Source: Papaver somniferum (lineage: Eukaryota > Streptophyta > Magnoliopsida > Ranunculales > Papaveraceae). Taken from it: DNA of 64,000 bases. The DNA lies in assembly GCF_003573695.1 (NCBI RefSeq), contig NW_020621936.1, positions 4,154,001 to 4,218,000 of the forward strand. Direction: 5' to 3'. This document shows positions 9,049 to 19,912 of the stretch, in pieces. The first letter of the stretch is position 1. Each line of letters begins with the position of its first letter. Below the pieces are notes generated by a model. The model was not told the origin of the DNA and did not search any database. It saw nothing but the letters and a program-made list of their open reading frames with translations. Made by a program: the position numbers and the translations under genes.

Positions 9049-11751
9049 CTACTTCTTAGTTGATCCTTCATTATCTTCATCAGACTTGTTCCCTTCTTCG
9101 TCTGCGTCAGAATCTTCATCACCATCAGAACCTTCATCACCATCAGATTCTTCATCATCAGCTTCGCTATCAGAATAATCAGACTGGGAGTATTCTGTGG
9201 GATCTCTTCCAAGAGACAAGGATAATCAGAATGGGATATTATGATCGTCACAAACCATTTGGATAGTTTGATTGCGAAAATGCATAGCATCATTCTTAAA
9301 ATTCGCAACAGTGATCTTGATTTGATTCTTTAATCTAGAATACTTGTCGTTGCGAGAAGAAAGATTCTTTGCGAGTTCCTCCTTTTCAGCTTCGAGTTCC
9401 TCAATCTTTTCACGATATCTACTTTCAGAATCTGCGAGCAAAAGACAATCAATTATTAACTTGATGAAAATTCATAAGAAGCAAAAGATTAGTAAAGAAG
9501 AGCAGTTAGTAACCTTCTCTGTCAGAAATCATATCTCTAATCAAGGTTGTATGCTCAACTTGGAGACTAACATTTACACCTAAATCTTTTCTGGCATCAT
9601 CTAAGATTTTCGCAGCCCAAACAAATTCATCCTCATTACTTATAAGAAGACGAGAACGAATTTGATTTTCCCTTTCGCAGAGTTCGATGTTCTTGCGGCT
9701 AGCTTCATCTCGTTCAAGTTGAACTTCAAGAAGAGTCTCTTGGAATTTCGCCAAAGCCTTAGCACCTTGATCAGAGATGCGATCCTTATCATCTATGAGA
9801 CCGCTAATTTTGGTTCTTAACTCATTGTTTTCTCTTTAGAATCAAGAAGGAGACGCTTAAATCGGTTGGCTAAGCCTAAACTAGATCTATGGTCAATTTC
9901 TAAGAGGCGAAATTTAGATCTAAGCTCATTTAGAGAAAGAGATGAAATTCTATCATTTGAGAAACTATTTAAGGAATTGTTAAGACGCTCAAGAAGGGTA
10001 TCATTATCCAAGGCATTAGGAAATGAACGAAGAAGGGTAGCTTCATCAGAAAGACCATAAATGTCTGCAAAAAGGATCATTTAAATAAGATAAAACAACA
10101 GGATGAATGAATGAAGGGAAAAGAGAAAAGTAACATACCGTAAAGCTGATTATTAGCTTGCTGAAGACTAGAGATTTTGTTCTTATACGAAGAAGAATCA
10201 ATTTCTAGTTGTCTATTTTTCTCGCGAAGACCTTTAACTTCAGCTTCCAATTCTTCATTCTTTGTGCGAAATTGAAGATTCTTCTTTTCAAGATTTTCGC
10301 GTCTCCTCTCTAGATCGAGGCAACACGAAAGAAGCTTTTCCAGCCTGCGAGAAAATATAAAAAATATTAATATAGAAAGAAATTTGAGCTATGACAATGA
10401 AGAAATAAAAGGATAAAAATATACCAGACTATTAAGGGAATGCAAGAAGTCGAGAGTCACTGATTTAGAAACTCCACGAAGAGAACTATCACCATCCAGC
10501 AAAGGGACATCGCAAATTGTAGCGAGAGCCTTGCAGGTGTTAGCGAATTGGCTATCTCCCATTCCTTGCAGAGAATCAGAAAAGAGGCCAGAGAGCTTAG
10601 CCATAGAAGATTTATGTGGAAAATCTTCACTTGCGGCACGATCATCATTGTCCTCATCATCCTTGTCACTCTCGGAATTTTCATGAGGAGGAATATTTGA
10701 AGGAGAAGAAGAACAGACTTTCCTTTTCTTTGAAGGAGGATCAGTTGATTTTTCTCTGCGAAGAGCACCTTTATCTTTATCATCAGTCTTTGCAACATCA
10801 GCAGGCTCTTCTATTTCAGCAATAATATTCAGACACAGATAGAAATAAGAAATGGAAGCAACAGTATACAGTTTAAAATCATAAGAGAAAATTTCTTACC
10901 TCATCTGTGTATGAGCGAAGAGCTAACAGAGTACTAGCTTTCCCAGTCCTGTTATAACTATCTTTCAGTTTTTGGATCTGCAGAATGTCGCAAGAGTTAG
11001 CGAACAAAATAATAAAGACAAATAAAGAAATATAAAGTGAGCTAAACGGGAAGAAACATACCTCTTTCTCCTTCTCGGGCCAAGAGAAAACCCAAGGTTG
11101 ATAAGCAGCGAGATTCGAAGGAAGAACATTTGACCCAGCAATGTAAGGTCCTTTTAGCATTAAAGGAAAAACACACCATTTATCATCTTTGGATTGGCAA
11201 GGAGTTGTGTTCTTACCAGAATTCCAGTCAATGTCTTGCATGAGAATTTTAGCTTCATCAATATTATCTTTCCTTTTTAAGCGAATACCCCAGCGAGTAT
11301 TCTCTTTCTTCATGGAGACCAGTTCATAGTTCTCAAAGAAACTCGCTACTGTGTATTTCTCAGTAATTATCTCTAGGTTTGCGAATTTAGGATCCCTAAG
11401 TTCTTTAGAATACAAAGATCCTTTACCAGCACCACGGTTAGCAAACTCTAGCATCAGACGGATGCAATCCTCACTCAATTGGAAGATAGCTCGCGAAAAT
11501 CCCGAGTGAGCGAGAATTTCATAGAATAGAGGAATATCTGGGTCATAAAGAAGAATAGGGAGACCTGCGAGAATATGACCTAGCGAAATTATGATTGATT
11601 GATCATCACAATACTGATCAGAGAAAAGTTTGACAGAAAGAATTGACTTGGCACTTTCACCAGGAATGGTAGTGAGTGTGAAACCTTTCTCAACAAGATC
11701 TTTTTGGACATCTTTTAAATTCTTCTCATGTCTATGACCACTTGGAGGCAT
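9049..11751 (-). pseudogene. Tat-1 antisense gene: Transposase_28-like N terminus, coiled coil, acidic tail
   Basis: This minus-strand multi-exon gene has inferred exons 11751-11062, 10977-10900, 10805-10425, about 10344-10139, 10064-9514 and 9431-9049, with GT/AG borders. Phases agree except at exon 4, whose acceptor is ambiguous. Exon 1 (230 codons from MPPSGHRHEKN) looks like the plant gypsy-type putative transposase domain (Transposase_28), with LPILLYDPDIPLFYEIL in its middle. Exon 3 has a basic PSKKRKV (10736-10716) that looks like a nuclear import signal, then an acidic stretch. Exons 4-6 are heptad-rich coiled coil, and the end is a run of Asp/Glu/Ser (9205-9049). A one-base deletion near 9835 and a TGA at 9226-9228 break it. 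Antisense extra ORFs of this kind are known in Tat-lineage elements; their function is unknown. Confidence 0.75.
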
Positions 11752-11950
11752 ATTTGAATATAGAGTATGGGAATGAATGAAAAGTAAGAAGATTGAAGGG
11801 GAAAAAATTACAGTAGCAGAACTTGCAGAAGAATAACAGAGTTGCATAGATGAGAGAATAAAAAGAGAAGAGAAAGTAAAAAGAAAGTGGAAGGAAGAGT
11901 AAGAAGAGTATATAAAGGAGATTTTTTTTACTCGAAGAAATAAACATCAT
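11752..11950 (-). promoter_or_regulatory. Promoter and leader of the Tat-1 antisense gene
   Basis: On the minus strand a TATA-like CTTTATATACTC (around 11909-11918) is followed by about 160 bp of pyrimidine-rich leader ending at the ATG of 11751. Upstream is a CTCGAGTAAA-like stretch. Tat-2 has the same plan at 32860-33075. This supports independent antisense transcription from beside the 3' LTR. Confidence 0.6.
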
Positions 11951-12099
11951 TAAGATGAAAAGACGTGAGCGGTTGAAAAGCAGCGATTACAGAGGACGTG
12001 TCAAGAAACAGATAGAAGAAAGAATACGTATGATAAATGCAGAATATGAAGAGATAAACAGCTGCGGCATTTCTCACATCATTCTCTACTTTGCAGAGA

Positions 12100-12119
12100 A
12101 GATATGAGAAGAGGCAAGA
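12100..12119 (+). promoter_or_regulatory. Tat-1 polypurine tract
   Basis: GATATGAGAAGAGGCAAGA directly precedes the 3' LTR. It is the purine-rich primer for plus-strand synthesis and is conserved in Tat-2 (complement at 32684-32702). Confidence 0.75.
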
Positions 12120-12587
12120 TGTAGGATCAGAATCTACAACGATAATGTATCAGCAAAATTATCAACAACACAACACAACAGCGTCGCAGAACAATTTCAG
12201 AAATGATACGATAAACGACGTCAGCTAGAATCACGAGAAAGATGTGATAGTCCTGCGAAAACTAGAGAGCTTGCGAAATTAACATTTGTAAGGTTTCGAG
12301 AATGTTACAGACCATACCCAAAAATAAAGCACAGATTAGCTGTCATCCACTATGTATTTCCCTATAAATAGTCGTTCAAGTTGTAAAGAAGGAGAGAGAT
12401 CTTTTTGAGTAAGAAACAAGTAAATAGGAGAGAGAAAGTATAGAGCAGAGGTCATTCTTGATTCCTTATCTTTTCTTGTAAGAACATTCAAAGATTGATC
12501 AATAAAATTAAGAGTGTAAACCTAAAAATGAGTTTAGTAATAATGAAATCATATGAGGGGTGTAGTGTAGGATTTCCTGCAACTACA
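12120..12587 (+). repeat. Tat-1 3' LTR
   Basis: This is a 468 bp partner of 3672-4139, with the same ends and about 5% mismatches by eye. It is followed by the target duplication TATCA and then by the continuation of the Copia-A LTR. Confidence 0.93.
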
Positions 12588-12592
12588 TATCA

Positions 12593-13284
12593 AAAGACGA
12601 AACAAAAAATCTTAGGTCTATCTGTGGGAGACAAATTTACCTATCATAGACTTTTCTGTGTGATACAAATTTGTTTATTAAAGTCTTCGAGTTTGGGTCG
12701 TAGCAACTCTTGGTTGTGAGTATCCTGCTGGGATCAGAGACGTAAGGGGCGCAACTGTACCTTGAATCAGTGTGAGATTTATTAGGGTTCAACTACAGTC
12801 CAGATCGAAGTTAGTTTGTAGTAGGCTAGTGTATGTAGCGGCTTAATACAGAGTGGTGTTCAATCTGGACGAGGTCCCGGGGTTTTTTCTGCATTTTCGG
12901 TTTCCTCGTTAACAAAATTTCTGGTGTCTGTGTTATTTTTATTCCGCATTATATTTCGTTATATAATTGAAATATCACAGGTTGTGCGTTAAGATCAATC
13001 AATTAGAATATCCAACCTTTGGTTGTTGATTTAAATTGATTGACACTTGGATATTAGTCTTTGGTACCATCTAAGTTATTATCCTTGTATTTGATAAAGA
13101 CTCGCATATTTCTATTTGCTTGAGTAAAGATCAAATCAAATGAGAGAGATATTAACTCCTCAATATACTTTTCTCTAGATTGAGTCTGACTGTCTGTTTG
13201 ATTATCTAGAAAGTAGATTGGTGTTAGTCCATACAGATTGCTAATCAAAATAGTGGGTGTGGTTGTTATACCCCCGCTTTTTCA
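12593..13284 (+). repeat. Copia-A 5' LTR, right part
   Basis: This continues the LTR broken at 3671 and ends with CCCCCGCTTTTTCA. It matches 42478-43121 of unit II and 29670-30380 of the solo LTR. It contains no gene. Confidence 0.92.
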
Positions 13285-13287
13285 ATT

Positions 13288-13301
13288 GGTATCAGCAGGC
13301 A
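13288..13301 (+). promoter_or_regulatory. Copia-A primer binding site (initiator-Met tRNA), with 2-base deletion
   Basis: TGGTATCAGCAGGC follows the LTR by 3 bp. The undamaged form in the related element at 46137-46152 reads TGGTATCAGAGCAGGC on the minus strand, so this copy has lost two bases inside the 12 nt that pair with the tRNA end. That would weaken priming. Confidence 0.85.
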
Positions 13302-13348
13302 AACACGTTTAAGACCTCAAAAGTCTGTGTTTGTAGCGATCTGACTCT

Positions 13349-14905
13349 ATGGACAGAGGTGTTATCTCTATTAACGTACCACCAGTCTTCGATGGCTCTA
13401 ATTACTTATGGTGGAAAATTGTTATGCGAGCTTTTCTTCAAGTGCGTGATTTTGAATCATGGGTATATGTTGTTAATGGATATGATGCTCTCGTTGTTGC
13501 AGTAGGTAACGTTAATGTTCCAAAAAATATTGGCGAATACGATGTTGCTGAGATACTTGCCGCAAAGCAAAACTCCGACGGTTTGAATGCCATCACACAT
13601 GCCATTACCCCAAATCTTCAACACCATGTGTCAAACTTCACTAGGTCTAAAGAAGCCCGGGGTATCTTAGAAACCGTATTCGAAGGTAATACCAGTGAAA
13701 AGGAAGCTAGGCTTCAAAACCTTAATTCCGATTGGGAAAACCTTCGTATGGAAGATTAAGATTCATTTGATGAGTTTAATCACAAAATGTCTGAAATTGT
13801 TAATGCATCTTTTGCATTGGGTAAGACTATTCCTGAAAAGGACATTGTGATGAAAATTCTCAGATCGCTGCCATCTAGATACGACTCTAAGAAGCATACC
13901 ATCGTTGAGGGAAATAACCTTGATAATCTCTTTAGAAATACGCTGGTTGGGAAGCTTAAGATCTTTGATCACGAGTATTCATCCAAATCTAAGGATGTTG
14001 CCTTCAAAGCACTAAAAGACACAAAATTACTTGATAAAAGTAAAAATGTGTATATCTCTGAAGATGATCACTCTGAGACGGATTCATCAGATGAAGATCT
14101 TGACAAATCAGTCTTGATTATCACAAGACAGTTTAGAGATCTTCTGTTGAAGAGAAGTAAACGGTTCTCCAGAGATAAGCCAAAAGCATCAGTCAAACCT
14201 CGTAATCATATTCCTCCTAAAAACAGAGACACATATGAAACTGATGACGAGGATATGCCTCAGTGCTTTAAATGTAAAGGGTTTGGTCATTTTGAAAACG
14301 AGTGTCCAAATCATAGAAAATACACTGGGAACAAAGGTCTTGCTGTAACACTTGATGAGATGTCTGACAATTATGATTCTGATGAAGACAAGAAATCAAG
14401 TATTGCTCTTCTATGTGAAAACATTGATTTTTATAAGTGTAGCAATACATATATCAATCTTGATGGCTTTGTAGAAGAAAACCCAATCAAGATGGAAGAA
14501 TTGATTGACCTTTCTTTTGGAAAGCCCTTGTTTAATGTTTCAGGATCTACCTTGTGCCTAGCAGCTTGCGTCTCAAAGGTGCCTGAACCATCTTTTGTGT
14601 TGACATGATCCTATTGTTCTCTCAAGGGACATGAGTTTTCAAAGTGTTTCAAATACAAACACAAGATGAGATATGTCAACAAGCTTCAACGAAGAGCAGA
14701 TCGTCTAGCCACCAAGCTTAAACTCGCGGAGAAAACAGCTGAGGTATGTAAGATCTTATCTTCATTAAAGAGATTAGTTTCCAAAGATATATATATGCCA
14801 CTAGAGAAGAAAACATGGTCTAAACATACGGAAAGGCAGGATTCCATGGATTCCAAACAAAAGGGTCATGGTGGACAAATTGTTGTTCACCACAACACAA
14901 CTTGA
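13349..14905 (+). pseudogene. gag: Copia-A gag with two CCHC zinc knuckles (unit I)
   Basis: This copia-type gag reads as one frame of 519 codons from the ATG at 13349, 65 bp after the LTR. The N-terminal FDGSNYLWWKIVMRAFL (about residues 13-29) is the typical start of copia gag. An acidic hinge (DDHSETDSSDEDLDKS) precedes a first knuckle CFKCKGFGHFENEC (about 14272-14313). A second knuckle, CSYCSLKGHEFSKC in unit II, lies near 14606-14650; here its first Cys codon TGC has become TGA (14606-14608). An earlier TAA at 13757-13759 is shared with unit II, so it predates the duplication. A basic, helical C-terminal tail ends at 14905. Gag would bind and package RNA. No protease or pol follows, so processing would depend on another element. 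Confidence 0.88.
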
Positions 14906-15252
14906 TTGTGTTGTCTTGTGCATCTTGACTCATGTGCCTGTTCAAAAGAGACAAGATCTTGCACACCTCAGGCTTTAAAAATAAAATTTGTTTTAGTTTT
15001 TGTTTTTAGCATTGTGTTGATTGGTTTTGGAATTCCTCCATATCACTATTGATATTGGAAGAGACTATTTTTCCAAAAGAAGAGGGTTATTATCGACAAT
15101 TCTACTCTTTATAAGGTTGTGAGTTGAACATGTATGAACCTGTGTAAAGGTTTCAAAACCATACATTCCTTTTTCCTTCTCTGATACTCCTTATATCTTA
15201 AGACTGCTTGTTGAGGTTTGATTGTGAACTCGTCTCACTAAACCGTGCTTTC
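14906..15252 (+). other. Spacer between gag and the 128-codon ORF
   Basis: This 347 bp stretch has no credible ORF and is rich in T. It is kept with little length change in unit II (49827-50173). It may serve as intergenic leader for the downstream ORF, but no intron borders or promoter stand out. Confidence 0.6.
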
Positions 15253-15639
15253 ATGGATACTCCAAGCACCATGTCTTCTGATGGGAAAGATATCAATATG
15301 ATTGTTAAGCCATCAATCACCAAGGAAAAAGAGAAATCTCAATTGCCTCCAACTTTAAAAAGAAAAAGAAGGAATGTGAGGAAGCTAAGAGTTGTTCCTT
15401 CAAACTGTCAGAAGTTTTCTGATGTTCTTGAAGAGTTGAAGCTGGCAAGAAAAGAGATTCAGCAAATAAAGGCTTGTGTTTTAAGACCATTGGAAATTCA
15501 GAAGGCCCTGGTTCGACATCATCAGCCAAGAAGGTTTATTGGTATTGACTCCTTCCTCCATGAACCATATGTTCCAATGGCTGTTGACGACAAGGAGTTC
15601 GGGGATGACAAGGAATTTTTCAAAGATCTTAATATCTAG
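15253..15639 (+). CDS. 128-aa ORF of unknown function in Copia-A (ORF128, unit I)
   Basis: I do not recognise this protein. The start MDTPSTMSSDGKD is chosen because it is conserved in all three copies, although the frame is open from 15208. Visible features are a Ser/Lys-rich N terminus, a very basic stretch LKRKRRNVRKLR (about residues 35-46), a short amphipathic helix DVLEELKLARKEIQQIKA (about 56-73) and an acidic end with DDKEFGDDKEFF. The minus-strand copy in Copia-B is also exactly 128 codons with about 74% identical residues and no gaps, which argues that it was once under coding constraint. It follows gag by 347 bp. A small nucleic-acid-binding accessory protein would fit the basic patch, but that is a guess. 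Confidence 0.65.
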   Translation: MDTPSTMSSDGKDINMIVKPSITKEKEKSQLPPTLKRKRRNVRKLRVVPSNCQKFSDVLEELKLARKEIQQIKACVLRPLEIQKALVRHHQPRRFIGIDSFLHEPYVPMAVDDKEFGDDKEFFKDLNI

Positions 15640-16431
15640 TAAAACTTCTTAAGAGAATTTTTATTCTTGTTTCTATTTAAGAAGGACAACTAGGGTTTGG
15701 AATAGCCATTATTGTAAGTACACATAGCTATGTCCAACGTTTTCATCTTCATGTTTTTAGATTTATTTGGTTAAATTCTAAAGTTGGTTTGGAAGATGAT
15801 TTTTGCAGTATTACTCTTTATGGTTTCATATATTGCAATATGTTATGGTATATGTGTGTTTGTGTCCATGAACTATTATTACCCCATACAATGTCAAAAG
15901 TTATCTCGTTTATATATCAATATGCATGTATTGATACAAGATCGATGAACTTTTTGACAAACAAAAGTTAAGCCTATTATGTCAATTCTTTGATGGAAGA
16001 TAGGTTAAAATCTTTTGTTTACGAGGACTATGTCTATTGTATGTCGTTATGCAAATAGTGATGAAGATAGAATGAATCCTTGTATATTTCGCAGTATTGA
16101 TCTTTCCCTGATCCATATTTTATGTGTATATTGTGCAGCTCCATAAGTCTTCTTGTGTGAGTATTTCCAACTAAACTAATCATAGATTCGTTTGTGATTA
16201 TTTTGGTTGTGTATTCCGATTAAATTAATCATGGGTTCTCTTGTGATTAGTTTAATTGAGAATTTTTTGGATACAAAATCATTTTGTGGTTTTGGTGTCC
16301 GAAGAAATCCTTCTTTTTTTGTAAAAGTAAGGTCACTCTTGTTATCAAATGGGGGAGAGTTCTTTTGAACTTGCGCTTAATTTCCTTATCTTTGTGGGGA
16401 GTCTGGCTGTGGAATTTTGAGGAGTTATCTT
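15640..16431 (+). other. Copia-A non-coding 3' internal region
   Basis: This AT-rich sequence aligns with the reverse complements of 30386-30811 and about 27500-27975 in Copia-B. It contains no pol sequence and only short chance ORFs. LARD-1 interrupts it at 16432. Confidence 0.75.
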
Positions 16432-19400
16432 TGTAAGGATCTGTTAGCACGTCAACACTATTAGACCATTCAAGAGACGATTTATCCGTTAATTACTCGA
16501 CTAGTTAAATACGAACGTTAATTTATAGATATTAATCTAACAACGATATAGATACGAAACTAATACCATTGGATAGATCTCAAAAGGACTTCTCGAACGT
16601 GTCATTCGGGTACCGGATGAAGAAGATATTATCAGTTTTATAGGAAAGGGTAAAATTGACATTTTATCGGAGCTCGGCGTGGCTTCCTTATCCAGATCGT
16701 TGGGAACCCCAATATTTTCTTTGGTTTTATCCAAACCTTGCGTAAGAGAAATACATTTTCTCTTCTTTTTTCTCTCACTTCTTCTTCTTTCTTCATTCTC
16801 TTCTTCTGCTGTTGTGTGAGGTTCGATTTGAGAGAGTTTATCGAAGAGAATTAGTTGATGAAGATGTATAGATGATGAAGGAGATGATGTGGTTGCACTT
16901 CATGGTGGAAAAATCATTCGAAGATCAGAGAATTAAAGTAGGGAGAACTGAATTAGTGTTTTGTGATTTAGATTTGATTTTGTATAGAATTGATAAGTTA
17001 TTGGGTTGATGTTTGACGAAGAGCAGAAGGGTTGAGTTTAAAATGAAGATCTGAAGTCGTTCTAATGATGATTGAAAACTAGGGTTTAACGTTCTTCCCC
17101 AAATTGAGAATTAGGGACTCACGGGAAAGCTCAAGGAAGAATTAAAGGATGCAATAAAAAGATTTGAGATGAGTATTGAATAATTGGGAGCATGAAAATG
17201 AAGTTGCATGTGAAATCAAAGTCTCAGATGATGAAATTGGTGATGGTGATGAATTTCGGGTCTAGAACGATAATTTTAGGGTTTTAATTGAAGTAAGTGG
17301 TGAAGTAATAATTCAGAGGATGCTGATACTTGGGTAAGTTTCCGATTTGTCTTAATTATAGTTGCTTGAGTTGAATTGGTTTGTTTTCATAGTATGTGTA
17401 GTTGGGAAGTAAACTGAGGTTGATGTGGGAATGGATTTGGAGGTGAACTGGTGGTGTTAATGTATGATTTTTAGATATGAAGTTAAATCTGGAACTGATA
17501 TTGGTAGTATTGAAGGATAACTGAAATTTGAATGTAACTCTCAAATAGAGTCAGGTGGTATTGCTGCTGGTGAGGGAGTTGTTGTAATTGCATGTGCAAT
17601 TGAAATGAGAAACATACAGGTCTTTGAGTTGTGTTACAGGGAAAGTATGGTGGAATGGGTTCTTAGGTTTGAATTGTTGGTGGTTGAGTAATGATAGTGT
17701 TTTGGTCTATGTGGATTAGTATTGTTGTGGATATCAGGAAGGAGGAATGAGATGTTAATGTGGAGTTTTGAGTGGATTGAAGTTCTTTTAGATGAATGCT
17801 AATTTAGCTGCAGGTGGTGATTGTGAAGAGATTCAATTTAGAATGGAATTTGAACAGTTGTTACATATGAAGATTGGGTTGTAGTTAAAATTAGTCCAAG
17901 AACCAGAACTAGTATGAAGTTGGAATTAGAGTAAGTGGTATTTTTATAGTTGTAATTAATCTGAACTGGTGGAGATTCAGTTTTAGTGTACAATGTCGTT
18001 TGAATTCACATGAAAAGTAAAGGTGTTGCAAGATTTTTTGTTGTTGTAGAAGTGATGATGGAATCGGTAACTGTTTGGTGAAAGCCTGAGATCAGGTTGG
18101 TAGATCTTATGAAGTAGTTTTGAGTTTTGGCTTGTGCATTTTGTTTTGTGATGAACCATCTTGGTGCATTAGTGCTTGTGGTCTGTGCCACAACTCAGGC
18201 TAGTGTTGTTCTATCAGCTAGATGTCTGACTGATTCTTTGTGTCTGACTCAGTTGATCTGACTGAGTTGAATCGTCTTGACTTACCGAGTTTACCCTGCC
18301 TTAACCTGAGTTGATTTAGTTGATCAATTTAGACTATGAATCCTTTGACCGAGACTGGACTTTGACTATTGACATTGACTGTTAGTTGACCCTGTTGGGC
18401 CAGGCCTTGTTTAATGGGACTGAATAATCCCGCGGGCCATGGCTGGGCTTAGAGTTAGTTTTCCTATCTTGATGGACCCTTTATGGTGCGAATTAGATTT
18501 TGGTTGTAGGTATTCATAAGACTTATCGGATGGACTATAGAATCAACCCAGTTGAGTTAGTAAAACATTAGATGTGATAAAGGAAGATAATGAAAGAGAT
18601 GTAAACCATAAATGGGCTTAGAACCATTATATATTTCACTTAGCCTATAACTAGAGATTTGTATGATATTATGTTATGCCTTGTGTGAGCCTTTTGGCTA
18701 ACTTCTTAGATTTCTTGTATAATTAACAGTAAGTCTTTATTATCGACGATCGATTCAAGGATATACTAGTGGATTGAGGATCTCGAAGTGGGCGAGGCTT
18801 TGTCATCAAACCAGGTGGGAACTCTGTAACCTTCTTGTAATCATTAAGCTTTCTTTTATCTGCGAGCATGATGAGTTTTTACTATTTGAGTGCATGATAG
18901 CGTATACTGTGATGTTCCATTTCTTGTATCTTGAGTATGACGTATATGTTGAATCTGTATGTACGGTGTTGCTATGATGTTTTGTGTTTGATATGCATTG
19001 TGAGATGTCCCTGCGAGGAGTGTCTGTGTTTCCCCACGGCTCTTAACTAAGTTAAGGAAGGCGGTAATTCATCTGTTGACAATATTATTTAGTAGGGCGG
19101 TGATTCATCCGTTTAAATATTATTATATCTATTTCATTAGTAGGGTGGTAATTCATCCGTTATAATATTACTGCTTATTAATATAGTAGGGCGGTAACTC
19201 ATCCGTTTGAATAGTATCTTAGTAGGGCGGTAATTCATCCGTTATGATATTATATTATACTATTTTATTTGAGGGAAATCACTTGTGTGCATATTATACT
19301 TGTTTGTCTAACTTTCTGATCTTGATGGTATATTCTGAATCATGGTTTGTATGGGCACTCTGTGTGGATGATGTTATTATTATTGATTAGGGTTGCTTTC

Positions 19401-19897
19401 GCATCGTCTTCTCCAACGAGTTTGGCGAGGTTAGAGTGACACTTGCTTCGTGATGCATAAATTTTTGTATGATTAGTTTCTTCTTGTTTTCTTTCAATTT
19501 CTAATATTTAGAACTGTGATGCATGTTCGTGATTACTTGGAAGTATGTTTCCATTGGGCACCCCTTTCGGATGATGTGCTCACTTGTTCCCACTTTAGTT
19601 TCAGTTTTCCGAAGAGATGGTGTGCTTGAAGACATCCGCTTCCGTAGTTTAAATCGATAGCCGATTAAGAACGTTTTGTATCTTTCAGATATATGAATTC
19701 TTGTTGTTTTCAAAACAATACACTTATATATTAATATCTTTTGGGAGTTTCATCTATAAAGTATTAGAGTGCTTGGGATTTAGTTTTGCTTTACTTTATG
19801 TAATTATGTTCCTTAATACAAATGATCTAGATGTTGTTACTTCAGGTTTAGGCTATAATCCTTTTGGATAAGCAGGTTTAAGATTAGGGGCGTGACA
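16432..19897 (+). repeat. LARD-1 5' LTR
   Basis: This 3466 bp LTR contains a pyrimidine-rich run (about 16759-16815), then AG-rich and TG-rich stretches, and a small tandem array at 19060-19250. The only ORFs are 60-70 codons. They are shared among LTR copies because the DNA is shared, with no sign of coding selection, so none is annotated. Confidence 0.9.
19060..19250 (+). repeat. Five-copy degenerate minisatellite in LARD-1 5' LTR
   Basis: The core TAGTAGGGCGGTAATTCATC recurs five times at intervals of 35-48 bp, with AT-rich filler of variable length between cores. The array is present in all four LARD LTRs (also about 23354-23545, 53969-54160 and 58249-58437). Confidence 0.85.
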
Positions 19898-19900
19898 AGT

Positions 19901-19912
19901 TGGTATCAGAGC
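19901..19912 (+). promoter_or_regulatory. LARD-1 primer binding site (initiator-Met tRNA)
   Basis: TGGTATCAGAGC is a perfect 12 nt complement of the plant initiator-Met tRNA 3' end and starts 3 bp after the LTR. Confidence 0.93.

Larger units (their letters stand above)
3672..12587 (+). mobile_element. Tat-1, Ty3/gypsy Tat-lineage element with gag and protease but no RT or integrase
   Basis: Both LTRs are 468 bp (3672-4139 and 12120-12587), start TGTAGGATCAG and end CTGCAACTACA. They are flanked by a perfect 5 bp target duplication TATCA (3667-3671 and 12588-12592). The uninterrupted target is visible at 42473-42485 in the duplicated unit, which confirms the ends to the base. The interior holds a primer site, gag (4276-6600), protease (6618-7488), a block conserved with Tat-2 (7788-8712), and an antisense multi-exon gene (11751-9049). 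RT, RNase H and integrase are missing between protease and the conserved block. The two LTRs differ at about 5% of positions by my hand comparison, so the insertion is not very recent. Confidence 0.95.

Noticed and set aside
18006..18191. 61-codon minus-strand ORF repeated in LARD LTRs (22286, 52901)
   Set aside because: Same reasoning; low-complexity Thr/Asn-rich translation with no family resemblance.
18774..18977. 67-codon ORF recurring in LARD LTRs (also 23069-23272 and 57963-58166)
   Set aside because: It is conserved because the LTR copies share DNA, and it is not kept open in all four LTRs. No start context or domain; the non-coding flanks are equally conserved.
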